A stretch of 64,000 nucleotides of DNA from Sphingobacterium siyangense (lineage in GTDB: Bacteria; Bacteroidota; Bacteroidia; Sphingobacteriales; Sphingobacteriaceae). Position 1 is the first letter of the stretch. Each line of letters opens with the position of its first letter. Both the position numbers and the translations under genes were made by a program. The stretch covers positions 310,001 to 374,000 of the forward strand of contig NZ_VLKR01000001.1 of assembly GCF_007830445.1 (NCBI RefSeq), in the 5' to 3' direction. The notes under the pieces are model-generated. The model had not been told where the DNA came from. It worked only from the letters and a program-made list of their open reading frames with translations, and did no database searches. Below, piece by piece: positions 1 to 8,941 of the stretch.

Positions 1-832
1 TGATGTAGTACTGGTACATTTTATCCCCGTCAGGAAGACTATTCAAGCCCGATTGTAAAGATGCAAAAGGCATATAATCGTATTGTAAATAACTTGCTAA
101 CTTCGCATAGGAATTCAAGACATAATTAGGAATAACTTCGTTGTATAGTATTGTCAATTTTTTCCTTTCCTCATGGAAAAAGTTTTCCGGAAATTGTTGC
201 AATGGCCTGTAAAAAACACTTTTTAAAGTATCTCTTTCGCCGAGCGCGATCAATTGTGGAATCATACGGCCAACCAGAGACCTTGGTAGAACAACTCCCG
301 CTTTCTTCCCTTTCTCGAAATTTGCGATAGCAGTATCTGCCCAGGCCTTAAAAGAGATCATCCTTTTAGACCAATTTGTATAATCTTCAATGGTATGAAA
401 TGGCTGGGGACCATTGGTCGAACCAAATAGTGCAAGGTCTGTTGGAACCGAAGCTGTAAACTGATTAAAAGGAATATATTCAAAATGCATAGAGAGCCCC
501 TCTAAACCCGTTTTTAACGTATAATCCAATACATCATAGGAAATACGATCTGCCTCTGTCAAGTTTTGCCTATCGAATTGCTGTAATTCGTTTAAACATG
601 ACTGATAGAAATTTTTCTTAGCGACTAAAAAATCAAAAGAACCCTCGTTCTGAAGCAAGTCATCGTAGACATGAATACCATCCGCTGTTGCTTGGAGCGG
701 ATTGAAATAGCACTCTTTTTCATAGTATTTTTCAAATAGCCTATGTAAAGCACTTAAATGCTGTCCCATAGATTTTCTCGAGTACAAGATAGAGGAGAGC
801 AACAATACAGTTGTTAAAATTTTCTTTTTCAT
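1..832 (-). CDS. DUF885 family exported protein (3' end beyond window)
   Basis: The frame runs off the left edge, so only the N-terminal 277 residues are visible. The first 20 or so residues (MKKKILTTVLLLSSIL) look like a signal peptide, so the product is probably periplasmic or outer-membrane associated. The early NPLQATADGIHVYDD stretch and the later FNQFTASVPTDLALFG and PQPFHTIEDYTNW stretches have the pattern of DUF885 proteins (helical proteins, some with a peptidase-like HExxE motif further on, which is not reached here). An in-frame ATG at 853 would add seven residues; the start at 832 puts the hydrophobic core directly behind the lysines. The AraC regulator gene ends 111 bases upstream on the same strand. 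The exact reaction cannot be read from this fragment. Confidence 0.75.
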   Translation of the reverse strand, partial: MKKKILTTVLLLSSILYSRKSMGQHLSALHRLFEKYYEKECYFNPLQATADGIHVYDDLLQNEGSFDFLVAKKNFYQSCLNELQQFDRQNLTEADRISYDVLDYTLKTGLEGLSMHFEYIPFNQFTASVPTDLALFGSTNGPQPFHTIEDYTNWSKRMISFKAWADTAIANFEKGKKAGVVLPRSLVGRMIPQLIALGERDTLKSVFYRPLQQFPENFFHEERKKLTILYNEVIPNYVLNSYAKLASYLQYDYMPFASLQSGLNSLPDGDKMYQYYI

Positions 833-885
833 TGGAATTAAAGCTTTAATCATAAATAATCCATCTGGACCATTTTCCTTATGAT

Positions 886-893
886 CAAAGTTA
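886..893 (-). promoter_or_regulatory. Probable -7 box (TAACTTTG) for the DUF885 gene
   Basis: On the minus strand this octamer matches the Bacteroidota -7 consensus TAnnTTTG. A TTTG at 910-913 lies 16 bases further upstream, shorter than the usual 19-21, so the -33 match is weak. It would give the DUF885 gene a promoter separate from the upstream AraC gene. Confidence 0.4.
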
Positions 894-943
894 AAATCAA
901 CGCGCTAGACAAAATTGTACCCAATTAGCCTCAACTTTTTTTT

Positions 944-1756
944 CTACATCCGTTGATACTGACTCGGCGTGATCCCCATAAACCTTTTGTAGGTTTTAAT
1001 AAAATGAGCCTGATCAGCAAAGCCACAATTGAATGCTATTTCTGTGAGTGATAGCTTCTTTAATCTGATCATGGGTAATGCCTTTTCAATTTTAATCCGC
1101 CGAAGATAATCTCCAATTGTACAACCAAAATATTGAGGAAAATATCGAGAGATTGTAACCGGATGCAAATTCATTTCTTCAGAAATATAACTTAACGATA
1201 ATGGAATATCCCAATGATCATACAAAAAATCTTTGATACGGAAAATCCACGCTGGCCCTATACGCTTAATGGGAGTGGTACATGTCAAAAGCAGGACGGA
1301 AAGTTGCTCCATTGCCAATAAACTTTGTTGGTCGTCTAAATAATGTTCCCCCATTATCTTTACTAAACCGCTTGTGCCCCATTGAATACCATTCGAAAAC
1401 ATACAGGATTCATCTGGTATATTTAAATCATATTTAGTTAGAAAATCTTCGGTAAATTCAAGATTAAAGATTCTTGTCCCTTTTATATAACCAATATTCT
1501 GGTGGATAATACCGGGATAGTAATATAGAGAAGTACCCTGTTGCTGCCGATTTTTCTCATTCTGCCTGATTTCAACACTTCCACCATTCAAAATATGTGA
1601 AAAATGTGGATTCTGATGACAATGCCAATCAGAGATAATACCAGCCTCGTAATAAATATCAGAAGTAATGATACCAGCAAAAGAACTTTGGCTAACTTCG
1701 TTCCCAATATACTTACCAGCTTCTAATACGAGCAGCTTATTGTTTTCATTTTCCAC
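944..1756 (-). CDS. AraC family transcriptional regulator with cupin-like sensor domain
   Basis: This is a 270-residue DNA-binding regulator. The N-terminal half is cupin-like: a DWHCHQNPHFSHIL stretch near residue 45 and a YYYPGIIHQN stretch near residue 80 are typical of the ligand pocket of AraC/AraL-type sensors. The C-terminal 100 residues hold the double helix-turn-helix: LSLSYISEEMNLHPVTISR is the first and LSLTEIAFNCGFADQAHF the second, followed by the usual ITPSQYQ ending. It lies upstream of the DUF885 gene on the same strand and may control it, but no operator was found and the ligand is unknown. Family assignment is firm; the target is not. Confidence 0.9.
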   Translation of the reverse strand: MENENNKLLVLEAGKYIGNEVSQSSFAGIITSDIYYEAGIISDWHCHQNPHFSHILNGGSVEIRQNEKNRQQQGTSLYYYPGIIHQNIGYIKGTRIFNLEFTEDFLTKYDLNIPDESCMFSNGIQWGTSGLVKIMGEHYLDDQQSLLAMEQLSVLLLTCTTPIKRIGPAWIFRIKDFLYDHWDIPLSLSYISEEMNLHPVTISRYFPQYFGCTIGDYLRRIKIEKALPMIRLKKLSLTEIAFNCGFADQAHFIKTYKRFMGITPSQYQRM

Positions 1757-1997
1757 AGCTTTCCCCCTATTTTAAATGTAATTTCATATTTCCGCAATGA
1801 TAAATATAATTAAAATTCATGTGCTAAAAAGATCGACCCGACTAGCCCTATCACTTATCTAAAGATTCCAACATACTTTCTCTCGAACGAAAGTCCAGCC
1901 TTTTTATTTTACAACTTCCTCGCAAGCTATTTCTTCGTTCGGGACACTCCACAAAAAATACCTGAAACCAGTGATAAGGGTTATGGACCAATTCGTC

Positions 1998-2005
1998 TAT
2001 TTTTG
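1998..2005 (+). promoter_or_regulatory. Probable -7 box (TATTTTTG) and Shine-Dalgarno for the gene at 2025
   Basis: TATTTTTG fits TAnnTTTG and ends 19 bases before the ATG. An AAAGGAGAG run follows, ending about 6 bases before the ATG, which is a purine-rich ribosome binding site of unusual strength for this window. No good TTTG -33 element was seen. Confidence 0.5.
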
Positions 2006-2024
2006 CAGGAAAGGAGAGTGAAAA

Positions 2025-2897
2025 ATGAGAAAACTAATGGGATGCTATTTAATCATCTTTGTCATCGGACCATTTTGTTCAAAGGCGCAGGAAAACTTAA
2101 AATTTGACGATAATTTCAACCTATGGAACATACAAAAGGGTCAGTCGGCAACTGTTTTTGCCACAAAAGCTTATGTGCGTGCTCAACCTAGTCTTAAGGC
2201 AGCAATCGTAGATTCTTTATCGGTAGGAAATGTCGTTACGATCACCAGCGCGCCTTTCAAAGGAAATACGCTGAAAAATTTTTATGCACCTTGGCACCAA
2301 ATAAGCTATTTCGAAGGCAGTATCAAAAAAAGTGGATTTATTTGGCTCGGATTATTAGCGCTCGGAAAACAAACCGCTTCGGACGGCTCGCAATATATTT
2401 ACGGTTTTGAACGTTTTACCAAAAGTATCAACGAACAGGAACAGGATCATTTTTCAACAGTGGTAAAACTTCTCGACGCAAAAGGAAATTTTCTAGCTGA
2501 ACACACCTTCCCTTTCGCCTATTCAGAACAAACCTTCTCTCAGAGTAAATTGCTGCCGGCCATGGGGCTGCAAAATGTCAAACAAATCATACGCATCGAA
2601 TTTCTGGGGGAAGCCTGTGGTATACCTTCTGAGTACAACTATGTGGCCTGGACAGGACAACGACTTGTAGATCTTCCCAGCAGGTATTCTGTTAGTGATG
2701 CTGGTGTGTTCTATTACGATGAAAAGATTCTTTTCCCTTCCGAACACGGAAAAAATAATCAGATTATCTATAAATACATCGAAGAGGGAGAAGCTATTGA
2801 CGACGATGCAGAAAATCCGAATTTCAAGATCACAAAAAAAAGTGAAGAATTTCTATGGAACGGTAATAGCTTTGAAAAGCTTTCAACGGCTAAATAG
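2025..2897 (+). CDS. Exported protein with SH3-like domain, function unknown
   Basis: This is a 290-residue protein with a signal peptide (MRKLMGCYLIIFVIGPFCSK, cleavage near AQE). Residues about 40-110 resemble a bacterial SH3 (SH3b) fold: AYVRAQPSLKAAIVDSL followed by VGNVVTI is the classic pattern in which such domains bind peptidoglycan or other ligands. The remaining two thirds match nothing I recognise. The start is supported by a Shine-Dalgarno and a -7 box. The gene is 47 bases upstream of the TPR protein gene on the same strand, so the two may be cotranscribed. A role at the envelope is plausible but not shown. Confidence 0.65.
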   Translation: MRKLMGCYLIIFVIGPFCSKAQENLKFDDNFNLWNIQKGQSATVFATKAYVRAQPSLKAAIVDSLSVGNVVTITSAPFKGNTLKNFYAPWHQISYFEGSIKKSGFIWLGLLALGKQTASDGSQYIYGFERFTKSINEQEQDHFSTVVKLLDAKGNFLAEHTFPFAYSEQTFSQSKLLPAMGLQNVKQIIRIEFLGEACGIPSEYNYVAWTGQRLVDLPSRYSVSDAGVFYYDEKILFPSEHGKNNQIIYKYIEEGEAIDDDAENPNFKITKKSEEFLWNGNSFEKLSTAK

Positions 2898-2944
2898 TAT
2901 TTTCCACAGATTTTAACATATTGGATACATATAAAAATTAATAA

Positions 2945-5323
2945 ATGGAAGAAAAGAATATATATGATTTGTTCTACAGCGGACAACTAGACTTATTTAT
3001 CATTGAAGGAGAAAACCAACTGCGACAAAACGATCAAGATGTTACGCTTTGGACACACCTAGCCATCGCCTATCATGATCAGGCATTCTATGAAGGCCAC
3101 GAAGCTATTTTCGATGTTATTCAGGAAAAAATGATCCCCTATTTTCAAAAAGCATTGGCCATCGAACCTGATAATGAAACGACCCTATATCATATACTGA
3201 ATTATGTTTTGGACAATCAAGCGACATTAGCACAAATTGGTCGTCCAAAATTTCATATTACTGAAGGCAATAAAGGTCTATTCATCGAATACGCAAAAAA
3301 ACTAATCGCTTCCCCAAATATGTCCGGATATGGGCACAACTATTTAACCAATATCTACGAAGGGCTCCAGGACGATACAGCGATGCTTCCAGTTTTGGAG
3401 GCGAGCATTGATTTCGTTAAAGAAACATTCAAGGATGAACGGGAAACCTTGGATCATAATTTTTCCATCTTTTGGATAAAGAAAATATACCTGCTTGACC
3501 GTACCAAACAGATCAATGAGTCTAATATTTTAGCTTTAATGGAAGCTGATTTTAAGCATTTCATCAGCAGCAATGAAATGAATTATGTGGATCTCGCTGA
3601 AATTGCTTACGAAAATAAAGCAATCGACCTAGCACTGCAAATTTTACTTAAGCTTATCAAAGGGGAAAACTCAGCCCTGCATATCCATCAGGAGTTGGTC
3701 AAATGGCATACTCGTTTTGAGGAATTGATTGCCGAGGGGTATGAGCACCCTGAGGTCTTCTACTATCAGCTTATCATTGAGCGCAATTACTCAGAAGAAA
3801 TCGGAATCCCGCTTGACTATTATTATCTCCATGCACTCAAATTGGTCGATGCCTATCCTGATTCTTATGTCGGTTACCATTTTGCGGCAGCCTATCTCTA
3901 TGACGAGGGGCAGTATGCCGCGGCTATTCCGCATCTAACAATGGTAGGTGAACGAAAATGGAATGCAACATCCTGGCGACGCCTAGTTGAATGCACCTTT
4001 AAAGCTAATGGAACAGTTTACGATCAGGTTCCTACTTTCCATGACCTTCCCCGTGAATGTTATAATGAAGCTGTCACGCTATCTGATTTTATTCACGCTC
4101 AGGACAACTTAACCACAGTTGATCAATCTGCACTACAATTGCTCGTCCTCGAACTTTATCGTCAAGCCTACGACGCTTTCAACGAGTATTTTGAACAGAA
4201 TAAATATGAAAGTGACTACTTTGGGGGCTCCCACAACAGAGCTATGAATTGTAATAATCTAGCGTTAGCGTATAAGGCAGCAGGAGAACTGGAAATCTGT
4301 TATGCTATCGCCACCGAAGGATTAAGCTATTCCGACTTTGAAGAACTTCATTTCACCCGAGCCGATGCCTTGTCAGCATTGGAAGATTACGCACGTCTGG
4401 AGGAGGTACTTCAACAATACTTTGACACCTATCAGATCTCGCTGGAAGCCACCCTGGAGCAGCAAGCATTTACCTCCGAAGAAGATGAAGAAGCTGAAGA
4501 TATGGAGTCTGTTGTATTTCCTCCCTGTTACCGCATGCTTATGCATCAAATCGATGTTGAATACCAGCTAGGTCGATCAGCGAATATTCAATCCCGGGCC
4601 CAACAGCTCCTCGAGTTTATTTACAAATTCTATATTGATCATCCCAATTTAGACGACTACCAGTATCGTGATTTTGAGGCATCAAAGAATGGGATCGAAC
4701 ATATTATCTATCAGATAATCGAGCCGGATAATTTTGAGCAACGTGTCTCCTATTACGAAAATATGGCACAACGGTACCCACATGAAGCACAGCCTCAATA
4801 TGTGTTGATGCAGCTATATAATGAAAAGAGCAATTACAAGTCCATGAACCTCGCTGCACAGAAATACCTTAAAAATAAACGGGAATTTATCATCGATAAT
4901 TTCGATAAAGCAAAGACGCTCTATCTCATTGTTAAAAGCCATTACTATCTTACGGAATTTAGCGCAGGTATAGAAACATTCCAAACGTATGACAACTGGG
5001 TACAGTCTGTCATGGAGCCTAATGATTATGTCCTTTGGTTAAAATTTGGAATTGAACTTTTGGCCGAAAACGGAGATATAGATGAAGTAAATAAATACGT
5101 CAGTGTTTTCAACGGTATTTATCAGCAATGTGATTGGGGCTACGACGATGATGTCGAATCGGTTAAATTAGCAGAGGCATATGCAAACTATAAAACAGGG
5201 AATCTGAAAAAAGCACACAATTTGCTTGATGAAGTGCTCGCCTATTCGGATCATTCTCCTTTAGCTGATGAATATAAACGTACCTGGAAAAAGCCCGGCT
5301 TTTTTTCTGGTTTTAAGTTTTAA
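2945..5323 (+). CDS. Large tetratricopeptide-repeat protein, function unknown
   Basis: This 792-residue protein has no evident signal peptide or membrane segment, so it is probably cytoplasmic. It is built of helical repeats: for example LWTHLAIAYHDQAFYEG near residue 35, AAAYLYDEGQYAAAIPHL near residue 320 and NLALAYKAAGELEICYAIA near residue 440 have the alternating small and large residues of TPR helices. An acidic linker (EEDEEAEDMES) lies near residue 520. TPR proteins are scaffolds for protein-protein contacts; the partner is unknown. It follows the SH3-like protein gene and ends at a long U-less hairpin. I cannot assign a pathway. Confidence 0.7.
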   Translation: MEEKNIYDLFYSGQLDLFIIEGENQLRQNDQDVTLWTHLAIAYHDQAFYEGHEAIFDVIQEKMIPYFQKALAIEPDNETTLYHILNYVLDNQATLAQIGRPKFHITEGNKGLFIEYAKKLIASPNMSGYGHNYLTNIYEGLQDDTAMLPVLEASIDFVKETFKDERETLDHNFSIFWIKKIYLLDRTKQINESNILALMEADFKHFISSNEMNYVDLAEIAYENKAIDLALQILLKLIKGENSALHIHQELVKWHTRFEELIAEGYEHPEVFYYQLIIERNYSEEIGIPLDYYYLHALKLVDAYPDSYVGYHFAAAYLYDEGQYAAAIPHLTMVGERKWNATSWRRLVECTFKANGTVYDQVPTFHDLPRECYNEAVTLSDFIHAQDNLTTVDQSALQLLVLELYRQAYDAFNEYFEQNKYESDYFGGSHNRAMNCNNLALAYKAAGELEICYAIATEGLSYSDFEELHFTRADALSALEDYARLEEVLQQYFDTYQISLEATLEQQAFTSEEDEEAEDMESVVFPPCYRMLMHQIDVEYQLGRSANIQSRAQQLLEFIYKFYIDHPNLDDYQYRDFEASKNGIEHIIYQIIEPDNFEQRVSYYENMAQRYPHEAQPQYVLMQLYNEKSNYKSMNLAAQKYLKNKREFIIDNFDKAKTLYLIVKSHYYLTEFSAGIETFQTYDNWVQSVMEPNDYVLWLKFGIELLAENGDIDEVNKYVSVFNGIYQQCDWGYDDDVESVKLAEAYANYKTGNLKKAHNLLDEVLAYSDHSPLADEYKRTWKKPGFFSGFKF

Positions 5324-5360
5324 GTATTTCTTTGCTTTCCGAAAAAAGAATTCCAAACGT

Positions 5361-5405
5361 CGCTCCATGTTATCTGGTCCTCCCAAACTCAAATAACATG
5401 GAGCG
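5361..5405 (+). terminator. Perfect 13-bp hairpin without U-tract downstream of the TPR gene
   Basis: CGCTCCATGTTAT and ATAACATGGAGCG pair perfectly around a 19-base loop, 37 bases after the TPR stop codon. Neither strand has a T-run after the stem, so a classic intrinsic terminator is not certain; it may act as a terminator or a 3' stabiliser. Confidence 0.5.
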
Positions 5406-5482
5406 TATAAAAAAGTCCATAATGCCAAAAAAAGTTAAAAGTGGAAGCAAATTCTACCCAAAACAACTATATTTGAGCTGTT

Positions 5483-5854
5483 ATGGTACTTAAGCGACTT
5501 ATACTACTATTTTTAACCTTCGGTTTCCTTTTAAGTGCACCCGACGCTTTCGCCTGCCATAAAATGAATGCACACAGTAGTCACACACAAGGTAATACTA
5601 CCACTGACAAAAAGAACCATTGTTGTTCAAAATTTAAATCTTTCCAAAAAAAGGCTTTCTGTAAACATCACAAACCATGTAAAAATTGCAATTGTCAATG
5701 CACGTATAGTGGTACATTTTTGGCAATTTCCAATCCCCTTGAACAAGGTCATGAACTTTGCTGTATAGCAATCAAAAAAAATTATAAACCCATAGCGCCA
5801 ACGTTTATTTCTGAGGGATATTTTTGTCCTTGGGTCCCGCCAAAAATAAGTTAA
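5483..5854 (+). CDS. Small exported Cys/His-rich protein, possibly metal-binding
   Basis: This is a 123-residue protein with a clear N-terminal signal sequence (LILLFLTFGFLLSAPDAFA) and a mature part containing 11 cysteines and many histidines, including HCCSKF, CKHHKPCKNCNCQC and CC. The composition suggests metal binding or disulfides in the periplasm. The C-terminal WVPPKIS resembles the ending of small Bacteroidota exported proteins often found beside copper-handling genes; I could not place it firmly in a named family. It is 76 bases upstream of the HMA-DUF3347 gene on the same strand, which supports a shared metal-related role. The function is inferred. Confidence 0.6.
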   Translation: MVLKRLILLFLTFGFLLSAPDAFACHKMNAHSSHTQGNTTTDKKNHCCSKFKSFQKKAFCKHHKPCKNCNCQCTYSGTFLAISNPLEQGHELCCIAIKKNYKPIAPTFISEGYFCPWVPPKIS

Positions 5855-5930
5855 TCCATACAATCCATACATTGATCATTTATCAATCATTTTTGATTAC
5901 TTATTTTTATTTATTTTTTCATCCAATCAT

Positions 5931-6764
5931 ATGAAAATCAAACATTATATTATAACAGGGGCTTTAGTACTATCCTCTTTGACAAACTATGCACAAAACA
6001 ACACCGTGAACACCACTGTTAAAATTGCTGGAAACTGCGGTATGTGTAAAAAAACAATAGAAAATGCAGGAGCCGCCGCTCAGGCTAAAGTTGAATGGAA
6101 CGAAGACAACCAAACAGCGACAATAGCCTATGACGGAAAGAAAACTTCCTTAGATGCTGTATTGAAAAGTATCGCAGGAGCAGGCTATGACAATGAAAAA
6201 TACCTTGCCGCGGAAGATAATTATGCTAAACTACATGCTTGCTGCCAATACGAAAGAAATTTAGCTCCTCCAGCTTCAGATAGCCCACAAGACAAAAGCA
6301 TTGAGCCGGTAGCTTCAGTAGATTACATCAGCAACGCAAGCAATTTTCAAAAGATCTATGACCAATACTTTCTGCTTAAAGATGCACTTGTAGCTGCGGA
6401 TAGTAAACAAGCTACAGGCCTAGCAAACGATCTTGCCGATGCAATCGCTAAAATACAAACTGCTGATCTAACGAAAGCGGAACAGGAGGTCTGGAAAACC
6501 AAAACAACATCACTCAAAGCGACAGTGAAGAGCCTACAACAGGCAACGGATATCAGTAAACAACGAGAAGCCTTCGCGCTACTGTCAGAAGATATCTATA
6601 GTTTGTCCAAAAACTCGAAACCGTCTTCCTCTGTTTATTACCAAAAGTGTCCAATGTTCAACAAAGGCAAAGGTGCGACTTGGTTAAGCCGACATAAAGA
6701 AATCAAAAATCCATACTACGGCGCACAGATGCTAACATGCGGCAGCACAATTCAAACGCTTTAA
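5931..6764 (+). CDS. Exported HMA-DUF3347 protein, probable copper or heavy-metal handling
   Basis: This 277-residue protein begins with a signal peptide (ending NYAQ). Residues about 25-95 form a heavy-metal-associated domain with the metal-binding motif CGMC at 36-39, the fold used by CopZ and Atx1-type metallochaperones. Residues about 130-230 are the helical DUF3347 domain, and the C-terminal part carries the conserved pattern KCPM, WLS, NPYYG and CG, also seen in the tail of CusB-like metal adaptors. It probably binds or relays a soft metal ion in the periplasm. It follows the Cys-rich protein gene and ends at a strong terminator. The metal identity is inferred from the family only. Confidence 0.85.
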   Translation: MKIKHYIITGALVLSSLTNYAQNNTVNTTVKIAGNCGMCKKTIENAGAAAQAKVEWNEDNQTATIAYDGKKTSLDAVLKSIAGAGYDNEKYLAAEDNYAKLHACCQYERNLAPPASDSPQDKSIEPVASVDYISNASNFQKIYDQYFLLKDALVAADSKQATGLANDLADAIAKIQTADLTKAEQEVWKTKTTSLKATVKSLQQATDISKQREAFALLSEDIYSLSKNSKPSSSVYYQKCPMFNKGKGATWLSRHKEIKNPYYGAQMLTCGSTIQTL

Positions 6765-6790
6765 CAAATAAGATCGTTTAATCGACTCTT

Positions 6791-6826
6791 AAAAGGTTTA
6801 TCTCCCCACGAGATAAACCTTTTTTT
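6791..6826 (+). terminator. Intrinsic terminator after HMA-DUF3347 gene
   Basis: AAAAGGTTTATCT pairs with AGATAAACCTTTT around a 7-base loop and is followed by a T-run. Confidence 0.9.
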
Positions 6827-6940
6827 GTAATTGCTGCCGCAATGGTCGATTTTTATAAACCAAAATAGTATATTTAGTATCAACAGAAATTGGTTCGCTT
6901 AAATAACAACAGGCGTATATTATAAAACAAGGTTCAATTC

Positions 6941-7873
6941 ATGGAAAAAGTAATTATTACAGGTGGTGCTGGAGCTATAGGCCTTCATTTAACAAAACTA
7001 TTGGTTGCCAATTTCTATGAAGTTATTATTTTTACCAGAAATCCGAAGTCTCATCCCATACAAAACAATGTCCGTTACGTACATTGGGATCCCAGTAAAC
7101 AGGAGATTGATGTCAAATCAATTCAGGAAGCCGACTATATCATTAACCTGGCGGGTGCAAACCTCAATTCGAAACGCTGGACAAAATCATATCAACAAGA
7201 AATTATTGCCAGCAGGGTTGAAAGTGGGCAACTGCTCTATCAAAGTCTAAAACAAATACCAAATCAAGTAAAAGCAGTCATATCTGCCTCCGCTATAGGT
7301 TGGTATGGAACAGACGATCAATACCAAAAGAAACCTTTTGAAGAAGGAGATCCACAAGGCGGAAATTTTCTCTCCTGGGTATGTAACCTCTGGGAAGGAA
7401 GCGTGAAACCTATCGAAACATTGGGAAAAAGACTCATTGTCTTCCGTTTTGGGGTAGTTATCAGCAAGGATCAAGGTTTACTCAAAGAAATTAACCGTTT
7501 CCTACCCTTTCGTTCAATTCCGGTATTAGGCTCTGGAAAACAGATACTCAGTTGGATCCATATGGATGATCTCTGTCGGATGCTGCTCTTTGGCATACAA
7601 AATGATACCATAGCCGGAATTTATAATGCCTGTTCATCCGAACCGCTTTCCCTCGCGGAGTTTGCAAAAAGAATAGCTAAACGTAAATACGGTCCATTCT
7701 ATATTCCCCTACCCGTCCCCTCTTTTTTGATTAAATTTATGCTTGGAAAAAAAGGGCAGGAAATGGTGCTCAATGGCACTTGGGTAAGCAACAAAAAGAT
7801 AGTGCATGAAAAATTCCCTTTTAAATATCCCCTTTTGGACAATAATTGTATAGATAATTTACATATTGATTAA
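6941..7873 (+). CDS. TIGR01777 family epimerase-like oxidoreductase
   Basis: This is a 310-residue atypical extended short-chain dehydrogenase. GGAGAIGLHL at residues 8-17 is the dinucleotide-binding loop, YIINLAGANL is the characteristic NLAGA element, and SASAIGWYGT matches the conserved SA.G.YG motif of the family (YfcH in E. coli, SDR39U1 in animals). The C-terminal DUF1731-like region is present. The length is normal. The reaction of this family is not established; NADPH binding is likely. It stands alone between the metal cassette and the fumarylacetoacetate hydrolase gene, so context does not help. Confidence 0.9.
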   Translation: MEKVIITGGAGAIGLHLTKLLVANFYEVIIFTRNPKSHPIQNNVRYVHWDPSKQEIDVKSIQEADYIINLAGANLNSKRWTKSYQQEIIASRVESGQLLYQSLKQIPNQVKAVISASAIGWYGTDDQYQKKPFEEGDPQGGNFLSWVCNLWEGSVKPIETLGKRLIVFRFGVVISKDQGLLKEINRFLPFRSIPVLGSGKQILSWIHMDDLCRMLLFGIQNDTIAGIYNACSSEPLSLAEFAKRIAKRKYGPFYIPLPVPSFLIKFMLGKKGQEMVLNGTWVSNKKIVHEKFPFKYPLLDNNCIDNLHID

Positions 7874-7917
7874 TTGTTAATTCGCGTTAATTTCTGCCCT
7901 TTTTGGGACAAAATCCG

Positions 7918-7925
7918 TATATTTG
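7918..7925 (+). promoter_or_regulatory. -7 box (TATATTTG) almost touching the start codon of the FAH-family gene
   Basis: TATATTTG fits TAnnTTTG and ends 6 bases before the ATG at 7932, so the transcript is likely leaderless or nearly so. No good TTTG was seen at the expected -33 distance. Confidence 0.5.
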
Positions 7926-7931
7926 CGGCTT

Positions 7932-8792
7932 ATGAAGATTTTTAGATATGGCGCAAAGGGCTCCGAAAAAGCGGGAGTCATTTTAAACGAAAAGAAATAT
8001 GATGTTTCAGAGGGAAATTTTCAATACAACCGCGATTTCTTTGCGGATATTGCAAATTTAGAAAAACTTCAAACATATATAAATGAAAAAGGCGATACGC
8101 TTAAAGAGATAGCCGACGACGAGCGTATCGGTACACCATTGGAAGCTCCGTCCAAAATACTTTGTGTAGGGCTTAATTTCGATGATCACGTCAAAGAAAC
8201 CAAATTGCAACAAGCTTCAGAGCCTATCGTATTTATGAAATCTGTATCTGCATTCAATGGCCCTTTTGATGGAATCACCCTTCCGAAGTTCTCTGTAAAA
8301 TCTGATTGGGAAACCGAATTTGCTATTGTAATTGGGAAAAAAGCTTCTTATGTTACTGAAGAAGAGGCTTTGGACCATGTGTTTGGCTATGTGCTACACA
8401 ATGACGTTACAGAGCGTGAATTTCAGATCGAGCGTGGCGGAACTTGGGATAAAGGTAAAGGATGTGACACTTTCGCTCCTATTGGCCCATTTATAGCAAC
8501 CAAAGATGAATTCACAGATATTGATAATTTAAAAATATGGCTTAAACTCAATGGTGAGCTTATGCAAGATGGCAATACAAGTGATTTTATCTATCGTGTG
8601 CCCAAATTGATTTCTTATTTAAGCCATTTTATGAGCTTACTTCCAGGCGACATCATTTCCACAGGATCACCTGCAGGATCTGGCATGGGCAAATCCCCAC
8701 AAAGATTCCTGAAAGATGGCGATATCATCGAATATGGCATCGATGGACTCGGATCTGCAAAACAAGTGATTTCGGCTTATCAAGCGTTGTAA
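7932..8792 (+). CDS. Fumarylacetoacetate hydrolase family protein
   Basis: This is a 286-residue cytoplasmic enzyme of the FAH superfamily, whose members hydrolyse or decarboxylate acylpyruvates and similar diketo acids using a divalent metal. The core begins with ILCVGLNFDDHVKET near residue 75, followed by DWETEFAIVIGK (metal-ligand Glu residues), GYVLHNDVTEREFQ and PGDIISTGSPAGSG. The N-terminal 70 residues match the extra domain of the YcgM/ureidoglycolate-lyase-like group. An in-frame TTG nine bases upstream overlaps the promoter box, so the ATG is preferred. The substrate is unknown; in many genomes such proteins are annotated 2-hydroxyhepta-2,4-diene-1,7-dioate isomerase without proof. 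Confidence 0.88.
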   Translation: MKIFRYGAKGSEKAGVILNEKKYDVSEGNFQYNRDFFADIANLEKLQTYINEKGDTLKEIADDERIGTPLEAPSKILCVGLNFDDHVKETKLQQASEPIVFMKSVSAFNGPFDGITLPKFSVKSDWETEFAIVIGKKASYVTEEEALDHVFGYVLHNDVTEREFQIERGGTWDKGKGCDTFAPIGPFIATKDEFTDIDNLKIWLKLNGELMQDGNTSDFIYRVPKLISYLSHFMSLLPGDIISTGSPAGSGMGKSPQRFLKDGDIIEYGIDGLGSAKQVISAYQAL

Positions 8793-8804
8793 AAAACATA
8801 TATC

Positions 8805-8841
8805 TGGGTTCTTTCATTCTTTTTCCGTATGAAAGAACCCA
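8805..8841 (+). terminator. Hairpin terminator after the FAH-family gene
   Basis: TGGGTTCTTTCAT pairs with ATGAAAGAACCCA (13 bp) around an 11-base loop, followed by TTTTCTTTC. Confidence 0.8.
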
Positions 8842-8941
8842 TTTTCTTTCACTTGATTTTATTTTATCCCTGGCATTTGTGTACATTTATATCAACATCA
8901 TCCATTTGTCCAACTAAAATTGCTAAATCCCTACAGGGTCA

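Noticed and set aside
1757..2024. Inverted repeat CGAACGAA ... TTCGTTCG upstream of the SH3-like protein gene
   Set aside because: The 8-bp arms are about 50 bases apart with no other structure, which may be chance.
8793..8941. Possible SAM riboswitch ahead of metNIQ
   Set aside because: The leader is short, contains the terminator of the previous gene, and the GCTAAA near the start codon is not accompanied by the stem and loop of SAM-I or SAM-II classes.
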